From Parasponia andersonii (lineage: Eukaryota; Streptophyta; Magnoliopsida; Rosales; Cannabaceae), in contig JXTB01000050.1 in NCBI GenBank assembly GCA_002914805.1, forward strand, positions 218,430 through 282,429: a stretch of DNA of 64,000 nucleotides, read 5' to 3'. Below, piece after piece: positions 50,524 to 62,848 of this stretch (positions are counted from its first letter, which is position 1; each line of letters starts with the position of its first letter). The notes under the pieces were generated by a model, which was not told where the DNA came from, did not search any database, and saw only the letters and a program-made list of their open reading frames with translations. A program made the position numbers and the translations under genes.

Positions 50524-51700
50524 GTAAAAATACTTATACTCAATCATTTAGCTATAAAGAGAGACAAATGGACATTTATTAAAACGATGTGTAAAAGAAG
50601 GACACTCATTCTAGTTTCTAAGGGAAATTTTGAGTTCCATTGCTCTTTTAAGAGGCAGTTATGTCGTTTATCCGATTAATAATTGACAAAAACGAAAAAA
50701 AAAATGAGATATGAAACCCTAATCCTTAATTTGACGTTCTAAAAAAAAGCATGAATTATCATCTAAAAGTTGACAAATGCAAGTTCATTTTATAATAATT
50801 CTCCTTTAAGAATAGACCTATAGGGCTGTCCAAGAACTTAAAAGTAATTAAGTCGCATAATTTATAATGCCAAATGAATCGAACTTTTGACGATAAGATA
50901 GTCTTTAAGTCTAGAAAAAAATTTTGGCTCTTCAAATAAAGAAGAAACCAAAGATAATTAGCCTCATATCGATATATTTAAGAAAGCATCGATCATCTCA
51001 AGGGTGTATTAGCACACCGGCTATTGGGTAAGATCGTTTTATTCTAAAACCCTTTTGCAGCATCATCCTTCTACTAGCTGAGCCTGTGGTTGTGGTAGTT
51101 TTTGTTCATTATTTTCCTTTTTCTTTTTCTCTCTAGTACTTTTCTTTTCTTTTTATGTTTTACATGGCTTATTATAATATTTAACGGTGAAAGAACTCGT
51201 CAATCGATTTGTGTTATGCTAGTTTGATTCAGCAAGAAGAGCTCATTATTTGTTTGGTTAGTAACATTATGTGACAGTTCCCACTTCCCATATATAGTGG
51301 TTCAATGTTAAATCAAATAACATGTTTTCCTCTTTTTCCTTTTTGGAAAAAAAGTGAGATTGTCCAAATTTAAAACAACATCATCAGTACCTGAGCCTAA
51401 CCAAACTTAGAATCTTATCTATTTTCCTTTGTTTCCTTGGCAACCAAACAGATGAATGAGGGTCGAGCTAGCTTTGCAAGAACCCATATTTCTCTCATGC
51501 TCCTATTCCTTTTGTTTTCTCAAGTTTGTACAGCACCAATCCATATAAATGGAAAGACTCGTAAAAGGACCAGAAGCCAAAATACCAGATGAGGACAACA
51601 TTAAGATATGTGTAGCAGAAATCTGGGTTTAGAAGGTAGACATATAGTAAATAACATATATGATTATAACACCATAGACAAACCATAAAGTGGCTGCAGT

Positions 51701-53532
51701 TTAATACATATAATCATCATCAAAGATCATGTAATTGCTGCTCCTTCTTGTTCTTGCTTCTCTATCAGCCTGCAAATTAAGATCAGGGAAATGAAACTAG
51801 ACAATACGAGTGGTAGTTCTTAATATGATGCTCTAACGAAGTGAGTACAAGCATTTGCCTCCCAATTGAATTTTGTGGATAGTCTTCCAATGTACTTTAT
51901 ATAACCATGTAATGCATATAATTGAAAAACAGAAACAGAAAAAAATAAAAAATTGTATGCACTTGTAAACCCGGAAAACGGAAATGAAATTCATGACGTT
52001 ATATGCAGTAAAATTAAATCAGAACAGCAAAATCTTTTTGTCATTAACAGAAGACTTTTTTTGGCTTCTGGTATCTATTAGGGGAAAACAGTTGCATTAA
52101 TGTACCTTGACACTTGGCATGACATTATTTATAGGTGATTAATTTGAACAAGAATTTATAAAAATGCATAAGAAAAAACCTTGCCATACCCTGGTTATAA
52201 GTCTTTCAAACTCTTCTGTTCCATGTTCTTCAATATACTTCTCAGCAGCAGTTAAGATGTCATCTTGCTTCCGAAAGACGTTCTTTTTTCTTGGGATATA
52301 CCAGATTTGAGCAGTTTGTGGGTTCATGTAGAATGCTCTAATGTAGTTTTTGTAAACATATGCTGCCCCATTGAAGTGTGGCAGGACCAACCAACACATT
52401 AGAACAAGTTTAGCATAAGGCCAAATGGGGAACCTGACATTAGGAAAAAGAAAATTTCGAACTTTTTTCACAAGTTGTTATTTTCATGCTTGAACTACTA
52501 ATCATCCCAAAGAAAATTACGTCAAAATGAAACGTTAATTCAAATTCACTGACAAAATTGAAGGAGTTTTCTGATGAATTCAAATTGGGTAAAAACGCAG
52601 CAATTTGGTACTTGAAGCAGTTAAACACTTCAGAATCTCAAAGAAACAGGGTAAAATTTTGTCTTATTAAATAATAAAACGGGGGTTAATAAGAAATTAT
52701 CCCATCATAAACTTATTGTCCTTTCATGTTCCAAACATGAAGTTGAGACATGAATATCAGCTACATTATAGGATTAAGGTTTCTCTACATTGTATAAAGG
52801 ATTTTCCTTTTCATTTCACTCTATACAAATAGACCAAAAATGAGCTATACCAAACTTATAAAGGGCTTGTTTTGGAAAAGTGAAAAAGAATGGTAGGGAT
52901 CTTAGAAGATCTTAACCTCCCATTTTGTTTTTGAAAACATTAAAATAATAATAATAATAATAATAAAATAAAAAATAAAAAATAAATTGAAATGTTGTTA
53001 AGCAAGTCCAGAGTAACTTTACATAAGAAACCCAACTCATAACTGCAACTAAACTAACTCACCATTCTATGAGTTTGGCAAAAGTGAGCTCAAAGAGTGT
53101 GATTAGAGAGTACAGGACCCAGTAAGTAAGCCATTGTTGATCATCAGTACGAGACTTGGTCTCTATGGCCTTAATTGAAGCATACCTATGAAAAACAGCG
53201 TACTTCATAAAACCCATATCTTTAAAAACTAATTTCATCAACTAAACCTCTGAATATTGGCAAAAATTCACAAGAAAGGTACAAAATTTAAGCCATTATA
53301 TACACTTACAGAGGATAAACAAGAGTGACTACAGGCCTGCAAATAAGATAGAAACAAGAGTATTCTTACTACTTAGAAAAAATAAAAAACAAGCAAAATG
53401 TGTTTGATATGCATAAATTAAGGATTTTTAGCATATATTAAATAAAATGAGCTAGAAGACATACAAAGCAAGAACGTCGAAATTCTTGAGCACAACTTGG
53501 AGAAAGTTACTATTCCCAGAACCAGAACCCAT
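51701..53532 (-). CDS. HVA22: HVA22-like protein (TB2/DP1/HVA22 family)
   Basis: Five exons on the minus strand: 53465-53532, 53310-53336, 53063-53185, 52190-52433 and 51701-51769. All have GT-AG borders and encode 176 residues. For exon 4 I used the donor at 52189 (gtatgg), because it keeps the frame into the last exon, which ends RSSNYMIFDDDYMY, a normal HVA22 tail. The TB2/DP1/HVA22 domain spans about residues 20-110, with ALPVVTLVYPLYASIKAIE, TDDQQWLTYWVLYSL, FELTF and WPYAKLVLMCWLVLPHFNGAAYVY. It has the paired hairpin membrane segments of the reticulon-like DP1/REEP family, which curve ER tubules. Plant HVA22 genes were first described as ABA- and stress-induced. The closest type is HVA22a/c, but the paralogue letter is not settled. 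Exon 2 is only 27 bases. Confidence 0.96.
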
Positions 53533-55290
53533 TTTTCTTTTTCCTAGAGTGAGATTCTTTGGCGTTTCTAATTCTTTGGCTTTTGTTAAAGGGTTTTTTT
53601 GAGTGTTCAAAAAGAGACCTGAAAAGGCAAGAAAAGAAAATATGCAAAGTTGACTAAGGGGGCCTCTTTGAGGACTGATTTTCCGGAGAATCTAATGTAC
53701 ACGAGAAAAGAGGCACCGATTTTTTTCAACTTTTTCTTCTGTGCTTGCCAACATGATTCTACAGTGTGATACCAAAGAAGATGTCATTTTTTTTCTTTTT
53801 TTTTTTTTAAAAAATTAGTTAAGAAAAGAAGATGTCACACATTTATAGGCCTCCAAATTGAAAAAATAAATGCAACAAAGAAATAAACATATTCTTTATT
53901 TTGGGAACCTGGAGTTGAACTTAAGAAGAAAAATGTAGAATTAATATTAATTGACAAAATATTTCCACTCCGAAAAAAATTTTAACTGGAAAAATTGTTC
54001 ATCCCAAAGGTGGTAAAAAAAGATCTACCAATTCCAACTTATAAATTGATCTGTCTCACTTACATATAGCTAGATTTAGCTTCTTCTTTTTTTCTTTTAG
54101 TTTTTTCTTAAAAAAAAAATTCTTACCATAAATAGATTTAGATTTAGTTGGTTTTGTGGACGATGCTTCAATCTGATTATCACCAGAGTTTTGGCTATTT
54201 GTCAAGTCTTTTTAGTAAAGTTGCTTTCGTTCATCCTTTCATTCAAAGCACCAATTCTGCATTGTTACTTAATTAAAATTATTATTGTTATAATTATTCT
54301 GAATAAAGAGTTGAGCTTTAAAACTCTAAAATTCAACATTAGAAGTAAGTGTATAATTACTAATCAATTTAAATTTGCAACTACTACTAGTACTGATTAA
54401 TTAAGTAGCACATAGAGTTTCAGATTTATACACAAAATGTGCTTCGACCAATTATTTTTTGCATGGATCGATTACTAAATACCCATTTTCATTAATGTTA
54501 ATGCTTATTTATAAATCAATCCGGTTAAACGCAATTTTAAGATACGAAACGAATATGGCCCTGTACTTTAAGTAGCTACTAGAGTTTTGAGGCTTAACAA
54601 TGCTAATTGTTTTGTTTTGTTTTTTGTTTTTTTTCCTCCCCAACTTTTGTTAATTATTCATACATTGAGGCCAATTTATTTTTATACCACTTTATTGTTG
54701 TCATTACTATTATTTTGCTTTGACAACGTAATATAAATATTGAACAGTAAACTGCACATAACCTTGTATATATGTACCCATAGGAAAATGCTAATCATGA
54801 CAACCAAAGACGGCCCAATTAACCAAGGCAGCAATTTGGGATCTTGCATGATAAGGATTATTTACATAAATGATATTGCAAATTATTTTTTTAAAAAAGT
54901 AAATTGATTGGCTAGGCAATACATATAAGGAGATTCTATTGTAGGAGTAGTATTTTTACACCTATATTGTAGGAGTAATATTTTCTCTTCCTTACTCCCT
55001 TCCTTGGTTTATCTCGCCGTGGACCATCAGGTATCTATCGTTTCCTCTCTCTCTAATGTCATTGACCATCGTGGATATATAGAGGCAGTTGCCCGTCGTT
55101 CTTTCGCAACCCTCGCGCCGTACATAGCTTGTTAATTGTTTCAAATTAATCCTTCGTTCAACGATTATAACATTTTTAAGTTAGAAAATTGTTTCAGTTA
55201 TATGTAATAATGAGGCAGGGCAAAATGGTCGTGGCCTTCTAGCAGATTCAAGATATGATCTTAAGCTTCCCGTAGAGATCAACTTCAAGA

Positions 55291-55421
55291 TCGAACAAAG
55301 ATTTAAGAATGATTAAGTGTTTCCCTTCAATTAATAAAGTAGATTAACTCAAGTGGGTCGAACAAAGATTTAAGAATGATTAAGTGTTTCCTTTCAAATA
55401 ATAAAGTAGATTAACTCAAGT
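55291..55421. repeat. 67-bp tandem duplication at a SINE 5' end
   Basis: Copies begin at 55291 and 55358 with tcgaacaaagatttaagaat and end in gattaactcaagt, which is the beginning of the adjacent SINE. The unit therefore spans the SINE insertion point. Confidence 0.9.
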
Positions 55422-55578
55422 AGTAAGAGCATTCACTATCTAGATCTCAATCATAAATTCGAGTCACGTGAATAAAAGTGAAAACTTATTATTGGAGTGA
55501 GAATTAAATAATAATAAATATTTTTCTTTAATTTATAATAAATAGAAATCATTAATTAGTTTCCTGTCAAAAAAAAAA
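55400..55578 (+). mobile_element. SINE copy, same family
   Basis: A-box-like ttaactcaagtagtaag and B-box-like attcgagtc (8 of 9 consensus bases) are followed by the AT-rich tail aatttataataaatag and poly(A). Flanking 15-mers tgtttcctttcaaat (55385-55399) and tgtttctcttcaaat (55579-55593) differ at one or two positions and act as the target duplication. Confidence 0.82.
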
Positions 55579-56708
55579 TGTTTCTCTTCAAATTTGGACA
55601 GATATGGAAGATTTCAACGGCGGACGTACGTTGAGACAAGGGGTCATATGCTTCCTGGATCTTTGAAACAAAACCCTTTTGTATCTATATTGTATATATA
55701 CAAATATATATTAGGGAATAAATAAATATTAATTATTAAAATAATTATTTTTTGTTTGTAAATTTCTTTTATTTTTATATTTATCGATATTAAAAAATTA
55801 AAATTTTAGTTCTTTTCATAATCCTTAATAACTACTATGTATGTAATAATTTTTGAAAAAATAATCCTCTTATATTATAAATTCATCTACAATATTTTCT
55901 ATATATTTTTTTTTATTTCTATATTTGACCTCATTAAAAATTTAAATTAGTTATTTCTCTTATCTTGATAAATACTATATACCTATTTTATATTTTTCTT
56001 TATTAATTTCTCTTTATCATTTTTTACCTCTTTGTATTTTTTGCTTTACTAACAAACGTCTAAAACTTGTTTTTTTTTTCTAGAATTTATTATTATTTAC
56101 AACTAGTAATTGTGATATCATATTATATTAAGTCATATTCAAAATTAAAAAAAAAAGTTTTGTATTGAATACTTGCATGTGAATTTTGGGTGTATGTATA
56201 TTAGTGGAATTGTCTTCAAGTTTACATTTTTATTTCTTAAATTTAATAATTTATATATTTGATTGCGAACTTATGAACTTTAAACATACGTGGTATCTTA
56301 TATTGGTGACATATTTGTAAATCTTATATCATTTTGTGTCAAAATTTCATAAAATTTGATCATGATTGATTCAACTTCCTAAAAGAATGGTCATGATTCT
56401 TAGGGCTCAGGGCTCAATTGGTGAAACCTAAAAATTAACTCTTATTTAATCATCATCACTCTCACGTCTTTTTCTCCTCATCTTTTTCTCCTAATCTTTT
56501 CAAAGCCCTTGACCCTTGTGATCTTTACCGTCTACCAATTTTCTCTTGGCCAAACTCAATCTATATGTGTATGATATGTGTGTGTATATATGTTAATTAT
56601 AGTAACAATATCAACATGTCTAAGCTGTTGTATTTTAATTTTGTACAAAATTTTATGTTATACCCCCTCAAATAACAATCCTGAGTTTGGCACCAGAAGA
56701 TTTCCCTT

Positions 56709-56742
<34 letters not shown>

Positions 56743-57179
56743 TCTGGAACATTTCCTACTCTAAGTCATCATGCAGACTTCGTCCCATTTTGTTTTGAAA
56801 AAGGGAAGATCCTTTCTTTCTTTCGGATTTGTATCAGAAAATTTTGGGAATATGAACGAAAAGATCATAATGGTAGAGCTGTAGAGGGGAGAGGTCGAGG
56901 TATAGACGGAGAGCGAAAGAGAGAAGAGAAAAGATTGTATATTTTTTTTTTGTCGTAAATGTTTTGAATTTTTCTTTTGTGCTATGTGTGAATTGTATTG
57001 AAATTTTTGGACACTTATCCTTCTAATGAAAAGGTATTTTAATCTAAGGGTTATCAAAATACTCGTACAAGTACGTGTATTTTCATTGCTCCCCTCTATT
57101 CAATTAGTTTATTGAATTCTTAAGAATGTGTGTGAATGCGTGGGAAAGAAAAATTCAGAGTTAAAATCAGTTTATATAA

Positions 57180-58622
57180 ATATATATATATATATATTTC
57201 ATAATATTTTTGCTCGTACTGTAGAAATTCTCATATATATATATATATATAATTGCTTTGATTCTTTTTTTGAAGTGATATTATTAATTTGATTTGTACA
57301 GTCAAAAGAAATAAGAAAAATTATAATTAATGCATGACACACTTTCTTTCTCTTTTTCTTTTTCTTTTTCCCTTTTGCCTAAAAGATCACGTCATTCAAA
57401 CTATGAATCTAAAAAAAAATGTCATCAAATTTAGCAATTTCCTATTTATATACGCCCAAAAAATTTGACTACATTTATATAATGAGGTAGAGAAATTGAT
57501 TTTAATTGTCGACATTAAATCCATAATGATTTTAATTTTTTTTAAAAAAGAAGTGAGATTTCATTAAAAATTATTACTTATTACAAATTTAAAAAAAAAT
57601 AGAGTACAAATATTTTACCAAAATTTGAACTCCAAACTGCTCGAACTCAAGCACACGTCCACGGCCACGAAGTAACTGAGTTAGTGTCCGTTGACTTCAT
57701 AATGATTTTAATTTAACTAAGTCGTGAGCACAAAGAACCGCATACGACTCCATGTCAGTGCCATAATATACAATCATTACTCAAAAGTAAATATCAAAAA
57801 GTGATCAAACAACTAATATATATTAGGTAATTTTATATTCCATATATATATTACACACATGTACAGGGCATCACAGCTGATCTGTATATATATGAATATA
57901 TATATATATTATATATATATATATATATCTTCCCCTCGTTTGGCACACCACTTATTAGAGATGGTGTCATTTATATTGTATTCATTTGAATTATTATATA
58001 GAAATATGAAGAATCAAGAATGTATGTACAACAATAATTTAAAAAATACGCCAACTGAAAGTTTCATGTGTATAAAAATTAGTTACTTGTAACGCAGCAG
58101 ACAGCTGAGAAAGCACTTGTATTACAAATTATAATTTTCAAGTCAAGATATCTATACTATATGATCCAGCATGCATGATATAAGCTCGAATTCATTATCA
58201 TGGGAATAAGCTAAATTTTCTCTATGATTTTAGGGCCACATACATTATTAATTCTCTATTTTCTCTGAACCCGAATTCGAGAGTCATTATATACTACCCC
58301 AGCTGATATATATTTGTTAGCATTCTAGGTACTGCTAATTATATTATATACATCTTTTCCTCATGCATGGTTCTAGTGAGTCTAGCTAATATAGGATTAA
58401 CACACAGTAATTATATGCAGATATTTTCTTATGAAAGGATACAATTATCTACAATCGACCCACCAAAAAAAAAAAAAGCCTTAACTCTTCTGGCAAATAC
58501 GGGAAAAATAAAGAGGCTCAAATAAATTTGTTAAATAAATGTCATATATATATATATATATATATATATTGATTTACTTATGGAACGTGCAACAAATTGA
58601 ACCTTTCAGAAATTAACTATGC

Positions 58623-58666
<44 letters not shown>

Positions 58667-59370
58667 TGAAGAATAAAACTAATGATTCAGTACTACTAGA
58701 CCATATATATATATATATATTCCTAATCCAGTATGTATTTTTTTTTACTTATATGTAATTGTTTTTTTAGTCGTGGATCATAATCTAACGACTATTATAA
58801 TTTAAGTAGTTGAAAAAAAATAATAAAAAATAACCATTATTTAATATTTTTCTCTCTAACCAAAAGATATGAGTGCCCAATTTTAATTAATACAAATTAT
58901 AAGAAAAGCCATTACATATATATCTATATGTGTGATTGGTGCGCATATATATATATATATAACAGAAAAATACTAAATGCGCTCTTTTTTTAGCCTCTTT
59001 TACACTATCCAATCTCATTATTCAACACTTGAATTTTAATATTTAGTTTAATAATTTAATAATACAATAAATCATAGTAACATCTACGTATCAGACATTG
59101 AGATTGAAAATGTGTAAAATAAAATATGCTAACATTTCTCATGTATAAGTATATATATGGTTGTCAATCTATTATGTATTTTTTTTTACTTATACATAGA
59201 TATCATCATCTAATGATAATCTAACGGTCATAATAATGTGTCTGAAAATAAGTGCATCACTAATGTTATTTCTTTTTCTTATTTTTTATTATAAAAAAAT
59301 GTGCATAATAAATTTTAATTAACTAAAATAATATCTATGCATATAGGTAAAAAAAAAAAAAGTACTTGGT

Positions 59371-59411
<41 letters not shown>

Positions 59412-59669
59412 CAATACAGATCGTAAGAAAAGCCAAAGCCAACACATGCATTATCTTAAATTAATGGCATAGCCTCGATGATGAATGATGATCCATATTT
59501 CATGTACACCTCTTGCATTTCCTGTAAAGCGAAACGTGTGTACACAGTTTAATGGATATTAAATATAATAAAAACTTCCATGTGTAATAAAAAGACGAAC
59601 AGTTAATAATTCTCAGTATTTTAATGTTACAAATTCTTAACTAATAATGAGCAGCGCATATAGATGCAT

Positions 59670-59713
<44 letters not shown>

Positions 59714-59830
59714 AGATTGTAAACTATAAAGAGCTACCCTACACTTAGAAGGTACCAAGCATAAGTAACTTACGTATATCTCCCCCCACAAAAAAAAAAA
59801 AAAAAAGAAAAACCCTCATATATATATATA
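57180..59830. repeat. cluster of (TA)n arrays
   Basis: At least ten (TA)n tracts of about 15-40 bases occur within 2.7 kb, for example around 57180, 57235, 57895, 58545, 58630, 58705, 58945, 59375 and 59675. They are dispersed simple repeats and explain most of the short apparent frames here. Confidence 0.9.
57539..57697 (-). mobile_element. SINE copy, minus strand, 17-bp target duplication
   Basis: On the minus strand: an A-box-like taactcagtta, a B-box-like gttcgagca (8 of 9), then the family tail aatttgtaataagtaa and poly(A) (poly(T) at 57535-57546 on the plus strand). The repeat cataatgattttaattt occurs perfectly at 57522-57538 and 57698-57714. Confidence 0.88.
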
Positions 59831-60030
59831 ATTAAATATATGTTTGTAAGCGAAAAGTCAAAATTAAGTATGGGAAGAATGTAGTCAGCGAGTGTACACA
59901 CTGGTTTTGGCAATGGCCAGCCGTGGGTCTCACCACCTGAGTCCTGATCAGAGCCACTGAAACGCTGGGAACTGATCGTGTGGGGGCTCCTCCATCATAG
60001 TATATGGTAGTACTGCAGTACCTATAATCA
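59460..60030 (-). other. possible spliced exons downstream of TCP15
   Basis: Two less AT-rich patches on the minus strand follow acceptor-like sequences. One starts after gtgattatag (about 60025) and includes 59880-60024; the other starts after cgctttacag (about 59524) and includes 59460-59523. Between them gtggtgag or a later GT could serve as donor. No recognised protein is encoded. They might belong to the TCP15 3' untranslated region, a non-coding transcript or a decayed gene. Confidence 0.3.
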
Positions 60031-60810
60031 CAAATGCAGTAGCAAAACTAGCTAGCAGTATGAGATGCCTGGGGACTGGAAAAGAACTAATATCTAGAAG
60101 TGGGAGATGTTACCGGTTTGAGAATGGAACATTTTGATCTTTCTTTTTTTTTTTTTTAATATTCAAGTGAGAATGATGATCATGTTAACTTTCTCACTTC
60201 CACCCAAATAGTAGTAGTGGAGGAAAATTATTAATGTAATTTTTGAGAATTAATTAACCAAACGGATAAAGAGAAATTAGACTGAAAATGATTGTTGTTA
60301 CGAGTTGGTTAATGTTTAATCTAACCTGAAGCAAAAATAATGAGCCTTAACTCTTAAGAGTGTTGATATTGATGCATAAATTGCATGCATGGAAGTATCT
60401 TAATTTATTGAACCAAAATATAAGTACATGTCATAACTTAGGTATAATATTCATCATGAATATATATTAACAAATCAAAAACAGTCAATAGTATTGTAAC
60501 TATTGTTCACATACTCACACCCAAAAGCAGTACCTAGCTGAAAACCAGCCAACATCAAACCCATGTCAATATTAATGTTTCCTCTCTCTCATCAAACCCT
60601 AAAATATTAATCTCATTACTAATTACTCACTCTAAAAATCAAACACTAAACCCAAATTCAGGGCAACTAAACTTGTGTTTTGTTGCCAACGAGCAAACTG
60701 TAATATGAAAGCAGCAGAGACAAAAAATAAGATAGATAGGGACTTAAAAAAAAATAAAGAAAAAAACGAAGAAACGCTTAATCAGCCATCAATCGAACTT
60801 AATTGCATAC
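60031..60810. other. TCP15 3' flank
   Basis: AT-rich sequence downstream of the TCP15 stop on the minus strand. It probably contains the 3' untranslated region; I see no gene. Confidence 0.5.
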
Positions 60811-62157
60811 TCATCGATGACTAGTAGTACTTGTAGTATCATGCCCATCATCTCCACCGTGATGTTCGTGGGACCCGCTTACCTGAGACTCGGCTGCACC
60901 GCCGCCAAGAATCGGCCTATACGCATTAAACGCGGCGAGCATGCCCAAGTGGCTGTCACTGCCGCCGCCACCACCGCCGCCAGGGGCAGCTCCCGAACCC
61001 AATTGTTGGCCAGGCAATAAGGCCACGGGAGGAAAATTCATGAAATGCAAACCGCTAGTAATAGGCCCTCTATACATATTAGAAGTGTTACTCACATTAG
61101 GGAATGTCCACATGGGATCATGCGAACCGCTCACCGGCCCGGCCGCAGCAGCAGCAGCTAATAACTGGTTACTATTACTAGCGGAATTGTTCGGCAGCAT
61201 CCAAAACGCCGCCGGAATAGGGTTATGACTCGCCGGAAGCGAACCCGAACTCGATTGCAACAAATAGTTATTACTATTGTTGTTATTACTATTCATCAAA
61301 TTCTGAGCACTCTGCTGCGGAGACAGGTCCTGCTCAAGGCCTTGCCTTCGCTTTCTTTGTCCGGCTTCGGCCTCGGCAGCGGCGGCGGCGGCGGCGGCGG
61401 AAGCGGCCTCAAGGCCTGCAGCCTGATCACGCAGCTCTTGCTTCATCTGTAAGATGTTGCTCACATTTCCAGAATTGAAATTCAACATCATTGACGATGA
61501 TGATGACGACGACGGCGAATTGACCTCCGAAGAAGACGACGACGACAACAACCCTATCCCGGCGGAAAACAAAACCCTGCGTTGCTGAGATTCGTCCATT
61601 AATATTGCACTACTTCTCTCCCACTCGGCGCGTGACGAGGACGACGTTGTCTTGATAAACTGCGACGCCGCGGCGGCGCCGAAGTGATAACTGTTAGGGT
61701 TGAAGTAAGAGCTGCGGAAGTGGGAAGGCGCCGACATGCTCGACCCGGAGTTCCGGAGCGAGATATTCAGCGAGGTGAAGTTGGCAGGAATGGTGCCGGT
61801 CCCGGTGGCGGCGATCACGGCCGGCTCCGCCTGCTGGAGCAGCCACTCGATGGTCTCGCCGTCGGACTTGTGGCCCAGCTCTCTCGTCAGCTGGAAAACC
61901 CTAGCTGCGCAGGTGGCCGGCATCCGGATCCGGCGGCCGCGGCCATCGACCTTGGTGTGCCTGTCCTTGGTCGAGGTCCGCTTCGGAGGAGCCTTCTTGG
62001 GTGGCTCCGGAAGCTGGAGAGCGGAGCCGGGTCGGAGCGGGTTCGGTTCGGAGGATCCGGATATGGTGGAGCATGGTGCTTGCTCTTCCTTTTTCTCTAG
62101 TAATTGGAGTGGGAAATTAGGCCTGCTGCGGATCCCATTTTCAGGTTCCATGATCAT
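60811..62157 (-). CDS. TCP15: class I TCP transcription factor, TCP15-like
   Basis: Intronless, 448 codons (or 446 from the second ATG, 62149-62151, which gives a start closer to Arabidopsis TCP15). The TCP domain covers about residues 59-117: basic region [24 protein letters not shown], then helix-loop-helix with [27 protein letters not shown]. It lacks the extra residues of class II. Cys83 is the class I cysteine linked to redox control of DNA binding. Features that favour TCP15 over TCP14 are the N-terminal RPNFPLQLL, the later LHMFNF-type block [18 protein letters not shown], and LAAFNAYRP near the end. The protein is full of low-complexity tracts: Ser (about 205-222), Ala (about 253-262 and 330-337), Asn (about 288-296) and Gly (about 393-400). 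TCP15 regulates cell proliferation, endoreduplication and hormone responses from the nucleus. The gene is far more GC-rich than its surroundings. Confidence 0.95.
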   Translation of the reverse strand: MIMEPENGIRSRPNFPLQLLEKKEEQAPCSTISGSSEPNPLRPGSALQLPEPPKKAPPKRTSTKDRHTKVDGRGRRIRMPATCAARVFQLTRELGHKSDGETIEWLLQQAEPAVIAATGTGTIPANFTSLNISLRNSGSSMSAPSHFRSSYFNPNSYHFGAAAASQFIKTTSSSSRAEWERSSAILMDESQQRRVLFSAGIGLLSSSSSSEVNSPSSSSSSSMMLNFNSGNVSNILQMKQELRDQAAGLEAASAAAAAAAAEAEAGQRKRRQGLEQDLSPQQSAQNLMNSNNNNSNNYLLQSSSGSLPASHNPIPAAFWMLPNNSASNSNQLLAAAAAAGPVSGSHDPMWTFPNVSNTSNMYRGPITSGLHFMNFPPVALLPGQQLGSGAAPGGGGGGGSDSHLGMLAAFNAYRPILGGGAAESQVSGSHEHHGGDDGHDTTSTTSHR

Positions 62158-62793
62158 AGGTGACTTTTTTTTAATTTATTTTTTTAAGAAAAAAAACTCT
62201 TTGGATTTTTTTTTTTTTTTTTTTGGTGGTGGTGATGGTGGTGCTACTAGTATATCTGTAGGTGACCCTCAATTCTATCACTGAGTGGTGGCCAAGTGGG
62301 TCTCTTTGGAATTCCTTTCATATGGGAGCTGGCAACTGAAGTAGTTTTGATCGCTCTCTAGAAAGAAAGAGATAGAAAGAGAGAGAGAAAGGATAAGAAG
62401 GAGAGGAGGCCAAGCTTTTAAGCAACAAAAATAATGAGTGTGAATTATATGTGTGGGCTATGAAAATTCAACATCGGTTAATTTCTTCCTTTTTTAAAAA
62501 AAATAAAAACAGGGAATTCTTTCAAATTTTGAAGTTTTAAAAGAATTATTATTATTTTTTTAAGAAATTAAATTAAATTAATTAATGATTATTTATTAGG
62601 GGGGAAAAAAGAGAGAGAGAGAGAGAGAGAAGGGTGTGTCCTTTTATTGTGGTTGGACAATCCCTTGATTCAGACTCCACGTGCGGTGCTCTTTATCATT
62701 CAATCCATAAAGACAGTGGTAGCCGGGGCAAGGGAGGGGTGTGGGAACCATTCTCGCAAGTCAAAAAAATAAAAATGAAAATGAAAAACGAAG

Positions 62794-62848
<55 letters not shown>

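Larger units (their letters stand above)
47301..51700. other. intergenic between PRAF and HVA22
   Basis: No gene is supported. It contains a (TTTC)n tract at about 47351-47392, a (TA)n array at about 48240-48290, a palindromic class I TCP site GTGGGACCCAC at 48658-48668, a SINE at 49003-49156 and another (TA)n at about 50480-50521. The rest is AT-rich. Confidence 0.55.
53533..59459. other. AT-rich intergenic with SINEs and (TA)n arrays
   Basis: No gene can be supported over about 6 kb. It holds two SINEs with target duplications, a 67-base tandem duplication at 55291-55421, poly(T) at about 56710-56740, and a cluster of (TA)n tracts from about 57180 onward. Confidence 0.55.

Noticed and set aside
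52139..52471. HVA22 exon 4 read through to a frame end at 52139
   Set aside because: That reading runs into the intron. The donor at 52189 keeps phase with the final exon, which carries a normal family tail.
59940..60000. miR395-like word (ctgaaacgctgggaactg)
   Set aside because: Similarity to the mature miRNA is weak, and I could not pair it with an opposite arm into a precursor hairpin.
61684..62284. Long plus-strand frames (138 and 182 codons) opposite TCP15
   Set aside because: They are antisense shadows of a GC-rich coding region. The minus frame encodes an unmistakable TCP domain.
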